Assembly: GCF_016758175.1 (NCBI RefSeq)
Contig: NZ_QYAB01000001.1
Span: 549,256-613,255 of the forward strand
Direction of reading: 5' to 3'
Length of the DNA: 64,000 nucleotides
Origin: Leucobacter zeae
Lineage (GTDB): Bacteria; Actinomycetota; Actinomycetes; Actinomycetales; Microbacteriaceae
The position numbers were made by a program, and so were the translations under genes. The notes beneath the pieces are model-generated. The model was not told the DNA's origin, did no database searches, and saw only the letters and a program-made list of their open reading frames with translations. Shown here one piece after another: positions 15,665-23,267 of the stretch (its first letter is position 1; each line of letters opens with the position of its first letter).

Positions 15665-16330
15665 TCAGCCGATCGTGGCGAAGCGCTCCACGTCGGCCGC
15701 GGTGCCGCTCACGATGATGAGGTCGTGCGGCGAGACCACCGTGTCCTGGGTTGCGTGCGTGAACGGCTGTCCGGGCGTCTTCACGCCCACGACCGTGACG
15801 CGGTAGCGCGTGCGCACGCCGCTCTCGGTGAGCGATCGGCCGCGGATCGAGCGCGGCGGGTACATCTTCGCGATGACGTAGTTGTCGTCGAACTGGATGA
15901 AGTCGAGCATGCTGCCGCTCAGCAGGTGGGCGACGCGCTCGCCGGCCTCGCGCTCCGGGTAGATGACGTGGTTCACGCCGATGCGCTCGAGGATCTTGCC
16001 GTGCGAGAGCGAGATCGCCTTCGCCCAGATCTGAGGCACGCCGAGGTCGACGAGGTTCGCGGCGATGAGCACGCTCGACTCGATCGATGCGCCGGTCGCG
16101 ACGACCGCGATCTGGAACTCATCGGCCCCGATCTGCTTGAGCGCCTCGATCGAGCGGGCGTCCGCCTGCACGGCGTGGGTGACGCGGTCGGCCCACTTCT
16201 GCACGAGCTGCGGATCGGTGTCGACGACGAGGACCTCGCGATCCTGACGGTCCAACTGCCCTGCGGTGGAGGCGCCGAATCGGCCGAGGCCGATGACGAT
16301 CACCGGGGCGTCACTGCGAATATCAACCAA
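15665..16330 (-). CDS. Potassium uptake regulatory subunit TrkA/KtrA (RCK protein)
   Basis: This 221-residue peripheral protein gates potassium uptake by binding nucleotides. The N-terminal RCK_N fold is clear (VIVIGLGRFGASTAGQL, VLVVDTD, HAVQADARSIEAL), followed by a TrkA_C domain ending in LIIVSGTAADVERF. Its start overlaps the stop of the TrkH-type channel gene by 8 bases, so both are one operon. A single RCK copy of this size fits the Ktr type (KtrA), found in many actinobacteria. Confidence 0.92.
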   Translation of the reverse strand: MVDIRSDAPVIVIGLGRFGASTAGQLDRQDREVLVVDTDPQLVQKWADRVTHAVQADARSIEALKQIGADEFQIAVVATGASIESSVLIAANLVDLGVPQIWAKAISLSHGKILERIGVNHVIYPEREAGERVAHLLSGSMLDFIQFDDNYVIAKMYPPRSIRGRSLTESGVRTRYRVTVVGVKTPGQPFTHATQDTVVSPHDLIIVSGTAADVERFATIG

Positions 16331-17738
16331 CGATCGGCCTTTCTTCGGGGAGTCTGAACATGCGCGAGCGGCTCGTCGCCGCGACGGCGGCAGCGAGCGT
16401 GACGGTGCCGACGCGGCCCGCCCACATGGTCGCGGAGAGGATGTACTTGCCCGGATCGTCGATCGAGGCGGAGAGGCCGGTCGAGAGGCCGCAGGTGCCG
16501 AAGGCCGAGATCACCTCGAAGAGCGCGACGTCGAGCGACTCGCCCGTCAGGTGCATGATCGCGGTCGTCGAGATGAGCACGATCGTCGCTCCCCAGATGA
16601 GGATCGACACCGACACGCGCAGCACCTCGTTCGGGATCCTGCGGTCGAAGGCCTGCATGTCGTGATAGCCGCGGGCCTCGGCGTATGCGGCCAGGAAGAG
16701 CACCGCGATCGTCGTGACCTTGATGCCGCCGGCGGTCGACGCGGATCCGCCGCCGACGAACATCAGCATGTCCATGACGAGCAGGGTCGAGCCGTTCATG
16801 TCGAGCGGGTCGACGATGCCGAGGCCGCCGGAGCGCGTCATGACCGACATGTACCCGGCGCTGAAGAGGTTCTGCCAGAAGCCGTGGCCGCCGAAGGTCG
16901 CCGGGTTGTTGAGCTCGAGCCCCGCGATCGCGAGCCAGCCGAAGACGACGAAGATGAGCGTCGTGGTGAGCGTCAGCTTGGTGTGCAGGCCGAGGCGCTT
17001 GTGCGCGCGCCAGCCGCCGCCCGTCACGTAGCGGTAGAGGGCGAAGATGACCGGGAACCCGATCGCGCCGAGGAACACGCCGAGCGCGAGCACGCTCAGC
17101 AGGTAGTAGTCATTGGCGAACGGCTCGAGGCCGCCGGGCAGGGGTACGAAGCCGGTGTTGGTGAAGGCCGACGCCGAGAGGTAGAAGCCGTTCCAGAGGG
17201 CGTGCCAGAAGTCGTAGCCCTCCATCATGAGGCGCGGGGTGATGAGCGCCGTCAGGGCGAGCTCGATCACGACGAGGCTCGTCGCGACCGCGCCGAGCAG
17301 GCCCCCGATCTCGCCGAGGCCGACCGCCTGGCTCTCGGAGGCGCCCTTCGCCATACGCATCGGGTTGGTGTCGCCCGCCGCGAGCAGGCGGGTGCGGAGC
17401 CCGAGCCTGCGGGTCACCGTCATGCCGAGGATGCTCGCCAGGGTCAGCACGCCGATGCCGCCGATCTGCAGGCCGCCGAGGATGACGAGCTCGCCGAAGA
17501 GCGACCAGTGCGTCGACATGTCGAGGGTCGAGAGGCCCGTGACGCAGATCGCCGAGACCGCGGTGAAGAGGGCATCGGCGAGCGGGGTGATCGTCCGGTC
17601 GGCGCTCGAGATCGGAAGGGAGAGGATCGCGGTCCAGAGTAGGATCAGCGCGGTGAAGACGAGCAGCGCGAACCGGGCGGGCGACGAGTGGATCATCGCT
17701 CCGATCCAGGACTTCCGGGAAGAGATCCGGGGGCTCAC
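16323..17738 (-). CDS. TrkH/KtrB-type potassium transporter
   Basis: This 471-residue membrane protein has the four-repeat (membrane-pore-membrane) plan of TrkH/KtrB. Pore-loop-like segments are ISAICVTGLSTLDMSTHWS, SASAFTNTGFVPL, MSVMTRSGGLGIVD and ISAFGTCGLSTGL; one glycine in each is expected in the selectivity filter. GTG 17738 (VSPRISSRKSW) is taken as start, and an ATG 14 codons later is possible. It forms an operon with the RCK subunit at 15665 and diverges from the ArsR-type regulator at 17864. Confidence 0.9.
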   Translation of the reverse strand: MSPRISSRKSWIGAMIHSSPARFALLVFTALILLWTAILSLPISSADRTITPLADALFTAVSAICVTGLSTLDMSTHWSLFGELVILGGLQIGGIGVLTLASILGMTVTRRLGLRTRLLAAGDTNPMRMAKGASESQAVGLGEIGGLLGAVATSLVVIELALTALITPRLMMEGYDFWHALWNGFYLSASAFTNTGFVPLPGGLEPFANDYYLLSVLALGVFLGAIGFPVIFALYRYVTGGGWRAHKRLGLHTKLTLTTTLIFVVFGWLAIAGLELNNPATFGGHGFWQNLFSAGYMSVMTRSGGLGIVDPLDMNGSTLLVMDMLMFVGGGSASTAGGIKVTTIAVLFLAAYAEARGYHDMQAFDRRIPNEVLRVSVSILIWGATIVLISTTAIMHLTGESLDVALFEVISAFGTCGLSTGLSASIDDPGKYILSATMWAGRVGTVTLAAAVAATSRSRMFRLPEERPIVG

Positions 17739-17863
17739 GGACGTGTCCTCACGGGGTCTTCTTTCTGCTGTCGTTTCGGTGAGCGATGCGGCGCGGGGCT
17801 TCCCGGTCGATCCTGTCATGCTACACACCCGGCGGCGGGCGCCGCACCCGCTACCCTGGAGGC

Positions 17864-18346
17864 ATGCCAGATATTTTCGGAGTCATCGCCGACGCCACGC
17901 GCCGCGACATCCTCCAGGTGCTGCTGGAGCGCCACCAGCAGGACGCCGAGATCAGCGTGTCGGAGATCGTCGGGCAGCTCGAGATCAGCCAGCCGACGGT
18001 CTCGAAGCATCTGAAGGTACTGCGCGAGGCAGAGCTCGTGAGCGTGCGCGAGGAGGGGCAGCACCGCTTCTACTCCCTCGATCCCGAGCCGTTGGAGATG
18101 ATCGAGGATTTCGTGATCCCGTTCCTCTCGGCCGACTTCAACACCGAGGTGACGGTGGAGTACCTCTCCGAGGAGGGGGAGCGGATCCCCGGTCCGCGCA
18201 CCGCGGACCCCTTCGGCGAGGCCGGAGACGAGGCGGAGGTGCTGCCCGAGGAGGCCGCGGCCGCGGCGGAGCGGATCGGCCGAGCCGCCGCGCGGGCGGA
18301 GCACCGGGTGAAGGAGCTCGTCGCGCGCTTCCGTCTGCGGGAGTGA
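17864..18346 (+). CDS. ArsR-type winged-helix transcriptional regulator
   Basis: The 160-residue protein begins with MPDIFGVIADATRRDILQVLLE, then an HTH (ISVSEIVGQLEISQPTVSKHLKVL) and a wing (VREEGQHRFYSLD), typical of ArsR/SmtB-fold repressors. No cysteine is present, so it is not an obvious metal or redox sensor. The C-terminal third is acidic and Ala-rich with a coiled-coil-like end. TACCCT six bases before ATG 17864 and a GGAGG support the start. It sits upstream of bS22, a location held by small HTH proteins in other actinobacteria. Confidence 0.85.
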   Translation: MPDIFGVIADATRRDILQVLLERHQQDAEISVSEIVGQLEISQPTVSKHLKVLREAELVSVREEGQHRFYSLDPEPLEMIEDFVIPFLSADFNTEVTVEYLSEEGERIPGPRTADPFGEAGDEAEVLPEEAAAAAERIGRAAARAEHRVKELVARFRLRE

Positions 18347-18412
18347 GCGCCGGCGAGGCGAACCGCGGCGAGTCGGAAGCCGCCGCGATTTCCGCAATCG
18401 GCGCGAAGCGAG

Positions 18413-18418
18413 TAGAAT
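18413..18418 (+). promoter_or_regulatory. -10 box for bS22
   Basis: TAGAAT lies 54 bases before the GTG of bS22, with a weak -35 (TTTCCG, 18389-18394) at an 18-base spacing. A short untranslated leader and the AGAGGTGA ribosome-binding site follow. Confidence 0.45.
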
Positions 18419-18472
18419 AAGGGCTTTGTGGGCCTCGATACCTCGCGGCCCTAAAGACGTTAAGAGGTGACC

Positions 18473-18571
18473 GTGGGTTCAGTGATCAAGAAGCGCCGTA
18501 AGCGCATGTCGAAGAAGAAGCATCGCAAGCTGCTGCGCAAGACGCGTCACCAGCGTCGCAACAAGAAGTAG
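18473..18571 (+). CDS. Small ribosomal protein bS22 (AURKAIP1/COX24-like)
   Basis: This 32-residue, almost entirely basic peptide (MGSVIKKRRKRMSKKKHRKL at its start, ending RRNKK) matches the actinobacterial 30S protein bS22 seen in mycobacterial ribosome structures and the AURKAIP1/COX24 domain. It contacts 16S rRNA near the decoding region in those structures. GTG 18473 has the ribosome-binding site AGAGGTGA five bases away. It is too small for most gene callers. A strong terminator follows at 18602-18630, so it is a single-gene unit. Confidence 0.9.
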   Translation: MGSVIKKRRKRMSKKKHRKLLRKTRHQRRNKK

Positions 18572-18601
18572 TCGGCCCGCCCGAAGGGCGGAGATCGACG
18601 A

Positions 18602-18630
18602 GGCGTCGGGCCCCTGGCCCGGCGCCTTTT
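18602..18630 (+). terminator. Rho-independent terminator of bS22
   Basis: GGCGTCGGGCC pairs with GGCCCGGCGCC (one G-U wobble) around a short loop and is followed by TTTT, a textbook terminator on the plus strand. Confidence 0.8.
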
Positions 18631-18683
18631 GCGTGCCCGGAGGGCTCCCGGCGTCTGGTCGGGATGGAGGTGCCCCGGTCGGG

Positions 18684-18737
18684 GATCCGGCTTCGGTGAG
18701 GCGCCGGCGCCGGATTCGGGCTGACCGAAGCCGGATC
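18684..18737. repeat. Inverted repeat with 14-bp arms
   Basis: GATCCGGCTTCGGT (18684-18697) and its exact complement (18724-18737) flank a GGCGCC-rich centre. It lies in the 263-base gap between bS22 and the glutaredoxin gene. It could be a second terminator or a repeat relic. Confidence 0.5.
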
Positions 18738-18780
18738 ACTGACCGAACGACGGCGCCGGCAACGGAGTCAGTGCAGGTGC

Positions 18781-18815
18781 TGGCGCCGGTGCCTGGCGCC
18801 GGTGCCTGGCGCCGG
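18781..18815. repeat. 13-bp tandem repeat (TGGCGCCGGTGCC, 2.7 copies)
   Basis: Two exact copies (18781-18793, 18794-18806) and a partial third lie immediately before the -10 box TAGACT of the glutaredoxin-like gene. They overlap the region where a -35 element would be. Confidence 0.6.
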
Positions 18816-18834
18816 CCGAGTAGACTGGACGACC

Positions 18835-19131
18835 GTGACGAACGTGCAGCTGACCCTCATCGGGAAGCCGGGCTGCCACCTCTGCGACGACGCCCGCGAG
18901 GTGGTCGCCCGCGTGCGCGGCGAGCTCGCGGAGCGCGGAATCGATACCGACCTCGAGGAGCTCGACATCCTGGCAGACGCCGCGCTCGCGCGGAAGCACG
19001 CCGAGAGCATCCCGGTCGTGCAGATCAACGGCCGACGTCACTCGATCTGGCGCGTCGACCCCGACCGCCTCGCCGCCGCCGTCGAGAAGGCGGCGCGCCC
19101 CCGTATCGCTCCATGGAGGAAGCACGCATGA
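18835..19131 (+). CDS. Glutaredoxin-like (DUF836) thiol protein
   Basis: The 98-residue protein has a thioredoxin fold with CHLC (Cys14, Cys17) after the first strand (LTLIGKPGCHLCDDA) and the cis-Pro segment ESIPVVQING. It may reduce disulfides or act in thiol homeostasis. TAGACT at 18821-18826 lies eight bases before the GTG, supporting a leaderless start at 18835. Its stop overlaps the start of the Dabb gene by 4 bases (ATGA), so the two are co-translated. Confidence 0.85.
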   Translation: MTNVQLTLIGKPGCHLCDDAREVVARVRGELAERGIDTDLEELDILADAALARKHAESIPVVQINGRRHSIWRVDPDRLAAAVEKAARPRIAPWRKHA

Positions 19132-19430
19132 CCCTGCGCCACATCGTCAGCTGGAAGCTCAACGGCGGGACGCTCGCCGATCGCGACGCCCAGGCCGCGG
19201 AGGCGACGGCCGCGATCCTCCCGCTGCGCGAGTCGGTGCCGTCGGTGCGCGAACTCTCGCTGCACCGCAACGAACTCTTCGACGGCGCGAACTACGACCT
19301 CACGCTCATCGCGGACTTCGACGACGCCGACGGACTGGCCGCGTACGCGTCGCACCCCGAGCACCTGCCCGTGATCGACCTCATGAAGCGCATCACCGCG
19401 GGCCGCACCGCCACCGACTTCACGCTGTAG
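19128..19430 (+). CDS. Dabb (stress-responsive alpha/beta barrel) domain protein
   Basis: The 100-residue protein has the start MTLRHIVSWKL and the pattern ELSLHRNELFDGANYDLTLIADFDDADGLAAYASHPEH, characteristic of the dimeric ferredoxin-like Dabb family. Members range from stress-induced proteins to small cyclases and enzymes; no activity can be assigned. GGAGGA seven bases upstream fixes ATG 19128. It is coupled to the glutaredoxin-like gene. Confidence 0.85.
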   Translation: MTLRHIVSWKLNGGTLADRDAQAAEATAAILPLRESVPSVRELSLHRNELFDGANYDLTLIADFDDADGLAAYASHPEHLPVIDLMKRITAGRTATDFTL

Positions 19431-19441
19431 GCGGAGACGCA

Positions 19442-19490
19442 GCAGCGCCCCCGATCCTCCAGCCTGTCGCAGGGGACCGGGGGGCGCTGC
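19442..19490. terminator. Bidirectional hairpin between Dabb and flavin monooxygenase genes
   Basis: GCAGCGCCCCC with GATCC (19442-19457) pairs with GGACCGGGGGGCGCTGC (ending 19490) with small mismatches, between convergent genes. It is GC-rich without a U-run. Confidence 0.5.
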
Positions 19491-19501
19491 CGCGCGCGGG
19501 T

Positions 19502-20812
19502 CTACGCCGCGGCCGCCGGCTGCAGGTCTGCGGGCAGCGCATTGCCCGAGTACGCCAGGTAGCTGCGCTGGATGCCGATCTGGTCCGCGATGTACTGCGC
19601 GTCGTGCCAGACCCCCCAGATGAAGCTCGAGCCGCGGCGCGACTGCCAGGGGAGGCCGAGGAAGTAGACGCCTGGCTCGGCCGACACCCCGCGCTCGTGC
19701 ACCGGTCGTCCGAGCGCGTCGGTGGCGCCCGCGGGGAGCCACGAGAAGTTCTGGCGGAAGCCGGTCGCCCAGATGATCGAGGTCACTCCGGCCTCGGCGA
19801 GGTCGAGCGAGCGGATGGGATCGGTCACCGACGCGGGCAGCGGGCCGAGCTCGCGCGCGGAGGGCTCCTCGGGCAGGTCGATCCCGGTGCGCGCGATGTA
19901 GGCGTCGGCCTGGTCGAGCACGGACAGGTAGTTCTCGTCGCCGCGGCGCACGTCGCGCTCGAGATCGCCGCCGAACGAGAGCGCGCCGTCGGCATAGGAC
20001 TCGGCGCGGCCCACGAGTGTGATGCCGTCGTTCGCGAGGTTGCGGAAGTCGATCGTGCGACCCCCGTTGGCCCCGCTCACCGCGATCGTCGTGTGCTCCG
20101 CGCCCTCGGGCGGGGTCGACTTCTCCCACAGGCCGAGGGTGCCGAGCCACCAGACGAAACTGCGGCCCCGATAGCGCTGCGGGGGACGGTCGTGCGCGCC
20201 CACCGCGAGATAGACCTCGCGGCCCGACTGGCGGAGCTCGTCGGCGATCTGCACGCCTGACGACCCCGCACCGACGACCAGCACGGCTCCCTCGGGGAGC
20301 TGTCCGGGGTTCTTGTAGCCGGTGGAGTGGAGCTGCTCGATGCCGGCCGACTCGGGGACGAGCGCGGGGTAGGAGGGCACCTGGAACGCTCCCGTCGCCG
20401 CAACGACGTAGCGCGCGGCGATGGGGCCGGCCGTCGTCTCCGCCAGGAAGCCGCCCGCGGCGCTGCGGCGCACCGACGTCACCTCGACCCCGGTGCGGAT
20501 CGGCAGGTCGAATGTGCGCGCGTACTCCTCGAAGTACTCCGCCACGCGCTCCTTGGGGGCGAAGGCGTCGGGATCGATGTCGTCGAACTCGAGACCGGGG
20601 AAGCGGTCGTGCCATGCGGGGCCGTTCGCGACCAGCGAGTCCCAGCGCTCGCTGCGCCACCGCTCGGCGATCCGGTTGCGCTCGAGCACGATGTGCGGGA
20701 TCCCGCGCTTCGTCAGGTGCTCGCTGATCGCCACGCCGGCCTGGCCCGCGCCGACGACGAGGACTTCGGTGGCCTCGGTGTCCGTGTCCGTGGGGAACGC
20801 GTTGCTCGACAT
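19502..20812 (-). CDS. Flavin-containing monooxygenase-like NAD(P)/FAD oxidoreductase
   Basis: The 436-residue protein has the FAD fold LVVGAGQAGVAISEHL (about residues 18-33), the FMO/BVMO-like ATGAFQVPSYP and HSTGYKNPGQLPEG, and the NADP fold VLVVGAGSSGVQIADEL. It resembles CzcO/YUCCA-type monooxygenases that oxidise N- or S-containing or carbonyl substrates. ATG 20812 is used because upstream in-frame codons are poor. It is transcribed away from the LysR at 21030 on the same strand, with a perfect 12-bp-arm palindrome 139 bases upstream. The catabolic genes from 22096 are the likely functional partners (inference). Confidence 0.82.
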   Translation of the reverse strand: MSSNAFPTDTDTEATEVLVVGAGQAGVAISEHLTKRGIPHIVLERNRIAERWRSERWDSLVANGPAWHDRFPGLEFDDIDPDAFAPKERVAEYFEEYARTFDLPIRTGVEVTSVRRSAAGGFLAETTAGPIAARYVVAATGAFQVPSYPALVPESAGIEQLHSTGYKNPGQLPEGAVLVVGAGSSGVQIADELRQSGREVYLAVGAHDRPPQRYRGRSFVWWLGTLGLWEKSTPPEGAEHTTIAVSGANGGRTIDFRNLANDGITLVGRAESYADGALSFGGDLERDVRRGDENYLSVLDQADAYIARTGIDLPEEPSARELGPLPASVTDPIRSLDLAEAGVTSIIWATGFRQNFSWLPAGATDALGRPVHERGVSAEPGVYFLGLPWQSRRGSSFIWGVWHDAQYIADQIGIQRSYLAYSGNALPADLQPAAAA

Positions 20813-20950
20813 AGGTTCTCTCCGCTTCGGGTCGTGCGTTGCTGGATCCGGATCCGCGCCGGTCGGGTCGTCGACCGGTGTGCGGCGGATCCGCCTGAAC
20901 CCCAGCAAACCCCACGAGGCGCGGGAAGGGCCAATACATGTTGCCGGTGG

Positions 20951-20975
20951 ATTGCATCACTTCAAGTGATGCAAT
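20951..20975. promoter_or_regulatory. Perfect palindrome upstream of the monooxygenase (candidate operator)
   Basis: The arms ATTGCATCACTT (20951-20962) and its exact complement (20964-20975) flank a single C. The sequence is AT-rich in a very GC-rich region and has no loop, which argues for a protein-binding site rather than a terminator. It lies 55 bases after the LysR stop and 139 bases before the monooxygenase start. Confidence 0.6.
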
Positions 20976-21029
20976 TACGATCATCGATCGCATTTCCCGG
21001 ATAATCGGGGCATCTGGTGCCCGCGGGGG

Positions 21030-21950
21030 TCAGGCTGCTGCGCGCCGCGCGGCGAGCTCCCGCATCGCGGTCTCGACGGCCTGCGCCCGGGCCGTGCGGC
21101 GCACCTGAGCGAGCGAGGAGACCGCGATCCGGAGGCTCGGGACCGGGTCGGTGATCCGGAGAGCGACGGCGTGCGCGCCCATGTAGGTGTCCTCCGTCTG
21201 CGGGCGCTGGTTGAGCAGGGAGTACCCGAGCCCGGTCGCCACCATCGAGCGGACGGTCTCGTAGCTCGAGCTGCGGTACTTCAGCACGGGCTCGATGCCG
21301 CGACCGCGCAGGATCCCGAGGAAGTAGTCTCGGCTGCTCGGCAGGTCGAGCAGCACGAAGGGATCGTCGGCGAGCTCGGAGAGGGCGACGCTGTCGCGAC
21401 CGGCGAGAGGATGCCCGGCATGGACGAGCGCGTGCGGCGGGAACTCCCCGACGACGCGCCGGTCGATGCCCTCGTCCTCGGTGAGCACGTAGTTGATCGA
21501 GATCTCGGCGCGGCCGTCGCGCAGCGCGGCCATCGTCTCGTCGTGATCCCCCTCGATCGTCGAGACCTCGAGATCGGGGTGCGCCTGGTGGAGGTCGCCG
21601 AGCAGCTGGGGCAGCACGAACGGGGCGAGGGTGTTGAAGCAGGCGACCGTGATGCTCCCGCGCACGTCGTGCTGCTCGGCTCGGATGGACTCGATGGTCT
21701 CGGCGAGGGAGCCGAAGATGCGGTGCGAATCGCGCAGCAGGGTCTCTCCCGCGGCGGTCAGGATCAGGCCCTTCGACCGCTGCCTGATGAAGAGCGCCGC
21801 GCCGAGCGCTCGCTCGAGGTGGGTGATGGCGGTCGAGACGGCCGACTGCGCGACATGGAGCTCCTGGCTCGCTGCGGTCATGTTCAGCGTCTTCGCGCAC
21901 TCGACGAAGTAGGTCAGCTGGGTCAGCGTGACCGGAAAGCGCTGCACCAT
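21030..21950 (-). CDS. LysR-family transcriptional regulator
   Basis: The 306-residue protein has the LysR HTH (TLTQLTYFVECAKTLNMTAASQELHVAQSAVSTAI; ALGAALFIRQRSKGLIL) and a periplasmic-binding-like effector domain (ITVACFNTLAPFVLPQLL). GAGGAGG precedes ATG 21950. It is divergent from ridA at 22096 and is likely to control the RidA-DUF1028-M20-MFS operon, and possibly the downstream monooxygenase. A T-N11-A type palindrome (21981-21995) lies in the divergent space. Confidence 0.88.
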   Translation of the reverse strand: MVQRFPVTLTQLTYFVECAKTLNMTAASQELHVAQSAVSTAITHLERALGAALFIRQRSKGLILTAAGETLLRDSHRIFGSLAETIESIRAEQHDVRGSITVACFNTLAPFVLPQLLGDLHQAHPDLEVSTIEGDHDETMAALRDGRAEISINYVLTEDEGIDRRVVGEFPPHALVHAGHPLAGRDSVALSELADDPFVLLDLPSSRDYFLGILRGRGIEPVLKYRSSSYETVRSMVATGLGYSLLNQRPQTEDTYMGAHAVALRITDPVPSLRIAVSSLAQVRRTARAQAVETAMRELAARRAAA

Positions 21951-21980
21951 GGCCGCCTCCTCGGGGTCGAGGCGCAAACG

Positions 21981-21995
21981 ATCTGAATTTCAGAT
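21981..21995. promoter_or_regulatory. LysR-type T-N11-A palindrome
   Basis: ATCTGAA-T-TTCAGAT is a perfect 15-base palindrome in the 145-base divergent region between LysR and ridA. The surrounding 22000-22030 is unusually AT-rich, with TTGACT at 22010-22015 as a possible -35 towards ridA. Confidence 0.55.
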
Positions 21996-22095
21996 GAGCG
22001 CACTAACTTTTGACTATTTTACAGATTTTTCGCGGCTGCGGACAATGGGTCGGAGACACTTCGCGTGAGTATCGCGACTCGAAGAGGAGGACCCC

Positions 22096-22545
22096 GTGAG
22101 CGAGACGACCCACGTCCGGTTGAGGAAGTTCAACACGAAGGACACCTACCCGGAGCAGAACCTCGACAACGACCTCTGCCAGGCCGTGGTCGCGAACGGC
22201 GTCGTATACCTGCGCGGTCAGATCGGTCAGGATCTCGAGACCCGCGAGTCGGTCGGGATCGGCGACGTGGTCGCGCAGACCGAGCAAGCCATGCAGAACA
22301 TCGAGATGCTGCTCGGAGAGGCCGGCAGCAAGCTCGCCGACATCGTCAAGGTCACCATCTACATCATCGACCCCCGCTACCGCGAGGACGTCTACCGCAC
22401 GATGGGCAGGTATCTGAAGGGCGTCTACCCCGTCTCGACCGGCATCGTCGTGCAGGCGCTCGCACGCCCCGAGTGGCTCGTCGAGATCGACGCCACCGCG
22501 GTGATCTCGGACTCCGCTCCGGCCGGCGAGTCGAGCGCGGCATGA
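22096..22545 (+). CDS. RidA family protein (YjgF/YER057c/UK114)
   Basis: RidA proteins hydrolyse reactive enamine/imine intermediates to ketones, releasing ammonia. The 149-residue protein shows VVANGVVYLRGQIGQDLETRE, VVAQTEQAMQNIEMLL and the C-terminal ARPEWLVEIDATAV with the conserved Arg before it. AGGAGGACCCC precedes GTG 22096. It is the first gene of an operon with DUF1028, M20 hydrolase and MFS genes, so it probably handles an intermediate of that catabolic route rather than general damage control (inference). Confidence 0.92.
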   Translation: MSETTHVRLRKFNTKDTYPEQNLDNDLCQAVVANGVVYLRGQIGQDLETRESVGIGDVVAQTEQAMQNIEMLLGEAGSKLADIVKVTIYIIDPRYREDVYRTMGRYLKGVYPVSTGIVVQALARPEWLVEIDATAVISDSAPAGESSAA

Positions 22546-23222
22546 CGTTCTCGCTGATCCTCCGCGACCCCGAGACCGGCGAGTTCGGGTCGGCGATCTC
22601 CTCGTCGTCTCCCGCAGTCGCCGCACGCTGCCTGAACCTCGCGGACGGCATCGGTGCGGCGCACTCGCAGAACGTCACCGATCCGCGGCTCGGGCCCGCG
22701 CTGATCGAGCGCCTCCGCGCCGGAGACACCGCCCAGCAGGCGATCGACGCGATCGTCGCCGCGGCCGATCCCGAGACGATCGACTACCGGCAGCTCCTCG
22801 TGCTCGACGCCGAGGGGCGCGGCGCCGTGCACTCCGGCGGCAAGGCGCTCGGCGTCTTCGGCGCAGCGGTCAGGGAGAACGCGGTCGCCGGCGGCAACAT
22901 GCTCGCGAGCCTCGAGGTGCTCGACGCGCTCGTCGACACCGCACTCTCGACCTCGGGGCGGATCGAGGAGCGCCTCTACGCCGCCATGCAAGCGGCCATC
23001 GCCGCAGGCGGCGAAGCGGGCCCGGTGCACTCGGCAGGCATCTCGGTCGTCGGGAGCGCCGGGTGGCGCATCACCGATCTGCGCGTCGACTGGGTGGACG
23101 AGGACCCCATCGGAGAGCTCGGTCGGGTGCTCGAGCAGTGGATGCCGCAGCGGGACGACTACGTGAGCCGCGGGCTCAACCCCGCCGTCGCGCCGTCGTA
23201 CGGCGTTCCCGGCGACGAGTGA
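22542..23222 (+). CDS. DUF1028 family protein
   Basis: The 226-residue protein begins MTFSLILRDPETGEFGSAISS and contains GIGAAHSQNVTDPRLGPALI and LLVLDAEGRGAVHSG, diagnostic of DUF1028, an Ntn-hydrolase-like fold of uncertain activity. Such proteins occur with amidohydrolase and peptidase genes. It overlaps ridA by 4 bases (ATGA), which couples the two. I infer an amide or peptide bond-related role but cannot show it. Confidence 0.85.
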   Translation: MTFSLILRDPETGEFGSAISSSSPAVAARCLNLADGIGAAHSQNVTDPRLGPALIERLRAGDTAQQAIDAIVAAADPETIDYRQLLVLDAEGRGAVHSGGKALGVFGAAVRENAVAGGNMLASLEVLDALVDTALSTSGRIEERLYAAMQAAIAAGGEAGPVHSAGISVVGSAGWRITDLRVDWVDEDPIGELGRVLEQWMPQRDDYVSRGLNPAVAPSYGVPGDE

Positions 23223-23267
23223 CGGACGGCGGCTGACGATGTCGGTGCAGGGGGCGAGGGGGAGCGC

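Noticed and set aside
18684-18834. Coding sequence between bS22 and the glutaredoxin-like gene
   Set aside because: Only repeats and a hairpin are seen; open frames there have no ribosome-binding site or family pattern.
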